Shown: one piece after another, positions 1 through 3,965 of the stretch
Layout: every line of letters begins with the position of its first letter
Numbering within the stretch: position 1 is the stretch's first letter
NCBI GenBank assembly: GCA_022567775.1
Contig: JADFGH010000076.1
Location: 1 to 8,970, forward strand
Reading direction: 5' to 3'
From: Pseudomonadota bacterium
GTDB lineage: Bacteria; Pseudomonadota; Gammaproteobacteria; Steroidobacterales; Woeseiaceae
DNA: 8,970 nt
The notes under the pieces: model-generated
What the model saw: the letters and a program-made list of their open reading frames with translations, nothing else
Told to the model about the DNA's origin: nothing
Database searches by the model: none
Position numbers and translations under genes: made by a program

Positions 1-151
1 AATTGGATACAAACACCTACTCGGAGCCGAATTGAAGGCCGAAAGAAGCCTGACATTCCCACTTTCCGGTCGGTGAATTTGTGGACCTGGCAGTACCTTC
101 CGCTGTCGATTTCCAGCGTAGTATTCGAAATATTTTGGGGCACCGCCTTCG

Positions 152-283
152 ATGGCCTTGTTTACTGACGCCTTCTCCGAAATTGCTGCCGTGCTGGCAG
201 TTGCGGCCGGGATCGACGCCCAATGTGCCCCTTGTTACTGTTTTAGCCACAGTTTTTCAAACAATACGGAGTACAGCCAGTAG
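152..283 (+). pseudogene. Possible remnant of a CPA2/KefB-type cation:proton antiporter amino end
   Basis: An ATG at 152 opens a 43-residue frame. Its first ~20 residues (LFTDAFSEIAAVLAVAA) look like the start and first membrane helix of KefB/CPA2 cation:proton antiporters, which typically begin with a short acidic segment followed by 'EIA..L..A..IG'. After residue ~22 the sequence turns Cys-rich (AQCAPCYC) and antiporter-unlike, and a stop follows at 281-283. If the match is real, only the first few percent of a 400-600-residue gene survives. Other cation-transport genes nearby make the reading plausible. The match rests on a short hydrophobic stretch, so chance similarity is a serious alternative. 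Confidence 0.3.
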
Positions 284-370
284 TAGTGATTGGGTTTTTG
301 CATGCTTCAGGTAACAGCGGGCCCGTCTTTGTTTTAGGATATCGATCGCGGAGACGATTTTTATCTACCC

Positions 371-376
371 AGGAGG
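371..376 (+). promoter_or_regulatory. Ribosome binding site of umpA
   Basis: AGGAGG lies 12 bases before the TTG at 389. This spacing is on the long side. A nearer TTG at 378 is in another frame and meets a stop after four codons, so the site supports the TTG at 389 as start. Confidence 0.6.
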
Positions 377-388
377 GTTGCGGCCCAA

Positions 389-1132
389 TTGAAAGACTCG
401 CTGATTGTACTTGCTAAGGACGCGCTTGCCAGCCTGCGTAATCTTCTGCCGATCGTCGTTGTCATCAGCGTATTTCAGGTGTTTGTATTTCGAGAGTCCG
501 TCTCTGGACTGATGTCGATGGCCATCGGCGGTTTTCTTGTCGTCGCCGGTCTCACGTTCTTCATATTCGGACTGCGACTCGCGCTATTTCCGATTGGCGA
601 AGGGATCGCCCATTCGCTGGCAAAAAAAGGCAGCGTATTCTGGCTGGTCGTCTTCGCTTTCGTGCTTGGATTTGGCACGACCATCGCCGAACCCGCGTTA
701 ATTGCGGTTGCCGCCGAAGCAGCGGAAGTCGCGGCGGGTGCAGAAGTTATCGCATCTTCAATCGAAGCAAAGGATAGCTATGCGTTTGGCCTGCGTATGA
801 CCGTAGCGTTGGCAGTCGGCGTTGCCCTGGTCGTGGGCGTTATCCGAATACTGGCCGGTTGGTCGTTGCCGATTATGATAATCGGCGGATACATTCTGGT
901 GGTCCTGATCACGACATTTGCACCAGACGAGATCGTCGGCGTCGCCTATGACTGCGGTGGTGTAACGACCTCCACGGTAACAGTGCCGCTGGTCGCCGCC
1001 CTCGGTGTCGGACTTGCGAGTTCACTTAAAGGACGCAATCCACTGACCGATGGATTCGGCCTAATCGCATTCGCCTCACTGACACCGATTTTGTTCGTGC
1101 TTGTCTACGAAATTATCGTGCAATGGAACTGA
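389..1132 (+). CDS. umpA: DUF1538 membrane protein, UmpA-type antiporter subunit
   Basis: This 247-residue, highly hydrophobic inner-membrane protein belongs to the DUF1538 family. Members of this family work as a pair, and the pair UmpAB from Halomonas was described as a two-component Na+(Li+,K+)/H+ antiporter (from memory of the literature). About six to seven membrane helices are visible. Two motifs are shared with the next gene: AEPAL at residues 100-104, and [16 protein letters not shown] at 187-202, a strong Gly/Thr-rich candidate for the ion path. The acidic residues E101 and D188 lie in or near membrane segments. Translation starts at a TTG with AGGAGG upstream, and the gene overlaps the next by 10 bases. 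Family assignment is firm; transport function and substrate are inferred from the family. Confidence 0.85.
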   Translation: MKDSLIVLAKDALASLRNLLPIVVVISVFQVFVFRESVSGLMSMAIGGFLVVAGLTFFIFGLRLALFPIGEGIAHSLAKKGSVFWLVVFAFVLGFGTTIAEPALIAVAAEAAEVAAGAEVIASSIEAKDSYAFGLRMTVALAVGVALVVGVIRILAGWSLPIMIIGGYILVVLITTFAPDEIVGVAYDCGGVTTSTVTVPLVAALGVGLASSLKGRNPLTDGFGLIAFASLTPILFVLVYEIIVQWN

Positions 1133-1941
1133 TCGTCACCAGCATACAATTTGTTGCCGACAGCGCGGTCGACGTGCTCCCGATAGCAGTATTCCTGTTT
1201 GCCTTCCAGCGGCTGATCATCGGCGGACCGATGCCGAATCGGAAACAGATCGTGGTTGGTTTTCTTTTCGTCGTTGTCGGGCTCGGCCTGTTCCTGGTCG
1301 GATTGGAGCAGACGCTGTTTCCGTTGGGTCGCCTGATGGCACAGCAACTGACGGACCCCGAATTTCTGCATGAGGCCGTGGGGCGAGGCGGGTCGGCCCT
1401 CGTCTGGCAGGACTATTACTGGGTCTATCTGTTCGCGCTCGCTATCGGCTTCAGCACAGCGCTTGCGGAACCGGCATTGATCGCAATTTCAATGAAAGTG
1501 AACACCGTATCGGGTGGCGCGATCGGCATGTGGGGTCTGCGCGTCGCCGTTGCCATTGGCGCCGGCGTAGGCGTGAGCCTCGGATGTTTTAGGATTGTTA
1601 CGGGTCTACCCCTGCATTATTTTATCGCTGCAGGCTACCTGGTGGTCATTTTGCAGACAGCGATAGCGCCGAAACTGATTGTACCATTGGCGTATGATTC
1701 CGGCGGTGTCACGACATCCACCGTAACGGTTCCCCTTGTTACCGCACTCGGGCTTGGACTCGCCGAGGCAGTGCCGGGGCGTAGCCCGCTGTTGGATGGG
1801 TTCGGCTTGGTGGCTTTTGCGGCCCTGTTTCCGATAATCTCGGTCCTCGCATACGGCCAGCTTGCAATATTGAGAGAACGCGTCTCAACATCCGATCCGG
1901 ATGAACGAGATGGAACACAGGAAGAGAACCATGCACTTTAA
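1123..1941 (+). CDS. umpB: DUF1538 membrane protein, UmpB-type antiporter subunit
   Basis: This 272-residue membrane protein is a paralogue of the preceding gene product and presumably its obligate partner. It carries the same two motifs: AEPAL at residues 115-119 and [16 protein letters not shown] at 191-206, with Ser where UmpA has Cys. Compared with UmpA it has a longer polar loop (about residues 74-97, with a Gly-rich turn) and a charged tail from residue ~251 that is rich in Asp and Glu. The ATG at 1123 lies 10 bases inside umpA and no good ribosome binding site precedes it, so translation is probably coupled. The stop overlaps the P-II gene by 11 bases. The division of labour between the two subunits is unknown. 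Confidence 0.85.
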   Translation: MELIVTSIQFVADSAVDVLPIAVFLFAFQRLIIGGPMPNRKQIVVGFLFVVVGLGLFLVGLEQTLFPLGRLMAQQLTDPEFLHEAVGRGGSALVWQDYYWVYLFALAIGFSTALAEPALIAISMKVNTVSGGAIGMWGLRVAVAIGAGVGVSLGCFRIVTGLPLHYFIAAGYLVVILQTAIAPKLIVPLAYDSGGVTTSTVTVPLVTALGLGLAEAVPGRSPLLDGFGLVAFAALFPIISVLAYGQLAILRERVSTSDPDERDGTQEENHAL

Positions 1942-2281
1942 ACTTATCATTGCCTTCGTTGAAGACAGCAAAACTGACGACATCATGCAAGCGGCGCGTG
2001 ATGCTGGTGCAACAGGATGCACGGTCATTAGTAATGCCCGCGGAGAAGGAATCAAAGAGAGCAAGACGTTTCTTGGCCTGACGCTGGCAACTCAACGCGA
2101 TGTCGTGCTACTGCTGGTCGAGCAGCATCTGAGCCGGCATATTCTCGAACACATTGGAGAGGTCGGCGAGTTCGACGCGAAACCGGGCACCGGCATCGCC
2201 GTACTCATCGATGTCGAAGATGCCGTCGGCGTGTTGCATCAGGCCGAAGAACTCAGCGAAATTGTGGAGGAAAACCTATGA
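1931..2281 (+). CDS. Non-canonical P-II family signal protein of the umpAB operon
   Basis: This 116-residue protein has the P-II (GlnB-like) ferredoxin-like layout: beta-1 (KLIIAFV), helix 1 (DDIMQAARDAGATG), beta-2 (TVISNARGEG), the T-loop region (about 37-55) and a B-loop-like PGTGIAVLIDVED at 85-97. It contains no tyrosine at all, so the uridylylation site of classical GlnB (Tyr51) is absent; the T-loop reads GIKESKTFLGLTLATQ. A role as small cytosolic sensor that binds nucleotides and regulates the neighbouring UmpAB membrane pair is inferred from context, as GlnK does for AmtB. The ATG at 1931 is preferred over one at 1901 because AGGAAG at 1919-1924 is well spaced and the P-II fold begins right there. 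It overlaps the CBS gene by ATGA. Confidence 0.8.
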   Translation: MHFKLIIAFVEDSKTDDIMQAARDAGATGCTVISNARGEGIKESKTFLGLTLATQRDVVLLLVEQHLSRHILEHIGEVGEFDAKPGTGIAVLIDVEDAVGVLHQAEELSEIVEENL

Positions 2282-2682
2282 CTATTCGAAACTGGGGACC
2301 CGTACGAGATTGTATGCGCACGGATGTGACGGAAGTTGACGGTCGACTTGACATTCTTTCGGCGCTGAAAGTAATGAAAAAAGTCGGTGCGACCAGTCTG
2401 ATCGTCAAGCGGCGGGATGAGCACGATGAGTTCGGGATGCTGCTGTTCTCTGACATTGCCAAGGAAGTCATCGCCAAAAACCGAGCGCCGGAACGCGTCA
2501 ATGTTTACGAGATCATGGCAAAGCCGGTACTGACGGTGCGGCCGGACATGGAAATCCGATACTGCGCACGCCTTTTCGAAAACTTCGGCATCAGCCACGC
2601 GCCTGTACTCGAAAACGAAAAGATCGTTGGCATCGTCAGCTATTACCTTCTGGTGCTGCACGGCTTGCCGGATCTCGATTGA
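2278..2682 (+). CDS. Two-CBS-domain regulatory protein of the umpAB operon
   Basis: This 134-residue cytosolic protein consists almost wholly of a tandem CBS pair. The first repeat runs about residues 8-62 (VRDCMRTDVTEVDGRLDILSAL, with the GATSLIV strand and GMLLFSDIAKEV). The second runs about 74-128 (YEIMAKPVLTVRPDM, ISHAPVLENEKIVGIVS). Such Bateman modules bind adenosine-containing ligands (AMP, ATP, SAM) and gate transporters or enzymes. It is the last gene of the umpAB operon: it overlaps the P-II gene by four bases, and GGAGG at 2266-2270 sits seven bases before its ATG. A sensing role for the antiporter is inferred from the operon. No terminator hairpin is obvious after the stop. Confidence 0.85.
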   Translation: MTIRNWGPVRDCMRTDVTEVDGRLDILSALKVMKKVGATSLIVKRRDEHDEFGMLLFSDIAKEVIAKNRAPERVNVYEIMAKPVLTVRPDMEIRYCARLFENFGISHAPVLENEKIVGIVSYYLLVLHGLPDLD

Positions 2683-3051
2683 CCGATATTCGAATCACCG
2701 GAGACAACACTTCCGACACCTGCGTATGGCGAATTAGTATTCAAATACAAGAGTTCTGCCTGATGTCAATTGTTCCATGTGCCGATATCCCATCCTTTTG
2801 TCACGCGGCTAATTGGCACGATCAGGCGGGAATTCCGCGATCATGTTCTCTTCTGGACATCGCACGATCTCGAGCGAAAGCTCTCTGAGTTCACGGTTTA
2901 CTTCAATCGCCATCGCGTACATTCTTCCCTGTCTTGTGATGATTCGGCTGAATTAGCAGTCGAAGTCCAAAATCCGTTTGTCCGCAGCTGGTGACCACAA
3001 TCATTGGGGACTGTTGCTTCGGGACCTGGAGACCGGCGTTTGCTCGGATGG
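2683..3051. other. Interval with a transposase relic between the operon and the CorC/HlyC fragment
   Basis: The only recognisable content is a transposase C-terminal relic at about 2770-2994. The ~85 bases after the CBS gene and the ~57 bases before the CorC/HlyC stop hold nothing I can name, and there is no terminator-like hairpin followed by a T-run. Confidence 0.5.
2770..2994 (+). pseudogene. Relic of a DDE (rve-type) transposase, C-terminal end
   Basis: A 74-codon frame starts at a TTG and carries the last part of an integrase-core transposase: HPFVTRLIGTIRREF, then DHVLFWTSHDLERKL, then YFNRHRVHSSL. Intact relatives read HPFVERLIGTIRRE at the first motif, where the E is the third catalytic acidic residue of the DDE triad; here it is Thr (codon ACG at 2803-2805). 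The amino two thirds, including both catalytic Asp residues, are missing. A stop at 2761-2763 precedes the frame and there is no ribosome binding site. It is a dead fragment of an insertion sequence, too short to assign to a family, and no terminal inverted repeats were found beside it. Confidence 0.75.
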
Positions 3052-3585
3052 TCAGATTATCTTCTTTATCGAGACCAGCTCCGCACTCCATTGGCTCGCC
3101 GAAAGCACCTCGAGCCAGCAGTCGTTCCATTCTACGGTGTCCCCTTTCACCGGAATCCGTCCAAGCAGCTCCGTGACTAACGCGCCCAGCCTCGTTACCT
3201 CCGTGTCAGGAGGTAACTTGATTTCCAGCTGCCGGCAAAGCTTGCGAAGCTCAATCGTCCCCAGCGCATGGACTGAACCGTCGTGCTGAGACCACAGGTC
3301 CTTTATGGGCCGATCACTTTCATCGATAATGTCACCGACGATTTCTTCAAGCACGTCCTCGAACGTGACAATGCCCTGGATGTCTCCGTATTCGTCGACG
3401 ACGATGGCCATGTGGCGACGGGCTTCCTTGAAAGTCCGCAGCAGCGAATTGAGGGGTGCGGTTTCCGGCACGACGATCGGCTCATGGACCAGGCGTGACC
3501 AGTCAATCGTCTCATCGGAGTTTTCCTGCAACTGGAGAAATAATTCCTTTGCCAGTACGACGCCGGAAACCTGATCCAGCTGATC
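3052..3585 (-). pseudogene. CorC/HlyC-family transporter, C-terminal fragment
   Basis: The minus-strand frame ends at a TGA at 3052-3054. It encodes the second CBS domain (VSGVVLAKELF, then MAIVVDEYGDIQGIVTFEDVLEEIVGDI) followed by a complete CorC_HlyC C-terminal domain (from HALGTIELRKL to ELVSIKKII, with the LLGRIPVKGD signature). Intact family members are ~400-450 residues with an amino DUF21 membrane domain and a first CBS domain. Both are missing, since the homologous reading stops near 3585 where NhaB sequence on the other strand begins. A TTG at 3529-3531 could start a 159-residue soluble protein, but homology continues upstream of it (LAKELFLQLQE), which marks truncation. CorC/HlyC proteins are linked to Mg2+/Co2+ efflux. 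Whether the fragment is expressed is unknown. Confidence 0.8.
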
Positions 3586-3678
3586 CGTCTTTCTTACGGC
3601 CGCATGGTGTATATGGCGCTGCCCTACACGATCACGATGAGCATCACGGGCCTGACAGCGCTGTGGTACCTGACTTGA
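3568..3678 (+). pseudogene. nhaB: NhaB Na+/H+ antiporter, C-terminal tail fragment
   Basis: The + frame reads LIQLIRLSYGRMVYMALPYT and then a hydrophobic helix ending at the TGA at 3676-3678. The LSYGRMV-MALPYT string is the hallmark of the last membrane region of NhaB, a ~500-residue Na+/H+ antiporter; only about 36 codons remain. In-frame sequence before ~3568 has no NhaB character and meets a TAA at 3541-3543. The fragment abuts the 5' break of the CorC/HlyC remnant on the opposite strand, with CTGATCC repeated at 3571-3577 and 3579-3585 right at the join. It cannot be functional. The tail is also slightly shorter than that of E. coli NhaB, so the 3' end may be altered as well. Confidence 0.75.
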
Positions 3679-3786
3679 GCAAGAATTGCCTGCATGGCGG
3701 GCATCGTCGTAAGCGGTGCATGTCTGTCACGCCGCATCATTTTCTGCAGATTTCTCCTTCAATGGCAATAGCTGTCATTCCGGTAT

Positions 3787-3906
3787 TGTCAAGTTAACTG
3801 GTTTCATGGAGGTTTCACTGATCACGATGCCAGCTAAGTTGCTGATTCTTGGTCCTGGCAAGAATCGATTTCCCTCGAAAATGAACAAATTCGAGTTAAC
3901 TTGACA
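3787..3906. mobile_element. 120-bp MITE-like element with 13-bp perfect terminal inverted repeats
   Basis: TGTCAAGTTAACT (3787-3799) and AGTTAACTTGACA (3894-3906) are exact reverse complements. They enclose 94 bases without a transposase, and an 8-bp hairpin sits near the middle. This is the layout of a miniature inverted-repeat element or of an insertion sequence that lost its interior. A target duplication is not certain: GTA occurs at 3783-3785 and again at 3907-3909, but an extra T separates the left copy from the repeat. The outer ends of both repeats spell TTGACA pointing outward, a perfect -35 hexamer. On the right, no good -10 follows at 16-18 bases, so promoter activity toward the downstream gene is only a possibility. 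The inner TTAAC repeats could instead be a regulator site. Confidence 0.55.
3844..3866. repeat. 8-bp hairpin inside the 120-bp element
   Basis: GATTCTTG (3844-3851) pairs perfectly with CAAGAATC (3859-3866) around a seven-base loop. It lies slightly right of the centre of the terminal-repeat element. No T-run follows, so it does not look like an intrinsic terminator. Confidence 0.55.
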
Positions 3907-3951
3907 GTACGTTTCGAATGCATGGCTCTGTTGGTGCGATCGGGGTATTTG

Positions 3952-3963
3952 AGAGAGGAGAGA
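3952..3963 (+). promoter_or_regulatory. Ribosome binding region deciding the start at 3966
   Basis: The purine tract AGAGAGGAGAGA lies just upstream of the ATG at 3966. It favours that start over the in-frame ATG at 3918, which has no such site and would add 16 residues unlike an acyl carrier domain. Confidence 0.65.
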
Positions 3964-3965
3964 GC

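Larger units (their letters stand above)
1..388. other. Leader region upstream of the umpAB operon
   Basis: No intact gene is recognised in these 388 bases. A 43-codon frame at 152-283 resembles the amino end of a cation:proton antiporter and is listed separately. Between 284 and 388 the operon promoter is expected, but I could not find a convincing -35/-10 pair with normal spacing; the TTTTAGGAT at 332-340 is the only -10-like string and lacks a partner. AGGAGG at 371-376 is the ribosome binding site of the first operon gene. The minus-strand frame across 17-250 resembles no known protein. Confidence 0.6.
3679..3965. other. Non-coding interval with a 120-bp inverted-repeat element
   Basis: From 3679 to 3786 I see nothing recognisable. 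From 3787 to 3906 lies an element bounded by inverted repeats. From 3907 to 3965 is the leader of the acyl carrier/ligase/acyltransferase gene, ending in a purine-rich ribosome binding region. A 62-codon frame crosses the element (3716-3904) but has no similarity to a protein family. Confidence 0.6.

Noticed and set aside
17..250. 77-codon minus-strand frame in the leader
   Set aside because: Low-complexity basic translation with no recognisable motif and no ribosome binding site.
1901..1930. Upstream ATG that would lengthen the P-II protein by 10 residues
   Set aside because: P-II proteins begin directly with the first beta strand, and AGGAAG is correctly spaced only for ATG 1931.
2737..2748. 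GTATT-CA-AATAC palindrome downstream of the CBS gene
   Set aside because: It is AT-rich with almost no loop and no following T-run, so it is not credible as a terminator.
3716..3904. 62-codon + frame running through the inverted-repeat element
   Set aside because: It has no family resemblance and no ribosome binding site, and the frame ends within the terminal repeat. It is probably chance.
3918..3965. In-frame upstream ATG that would lengthen the fusion protein by 16 residues
   Set aside because: A strong purine-rich ribosome binding tract directly precedes ATG 3966, and the extra residues have no carrier-domain character.
3901..3965. Complete sigma-70 promoter from the TTGACA at 3901-3906
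   Set aside because: The -35 is perfect, but no TATAAT-like box lies 16-18 bases downstream, so I report only the hexamer.
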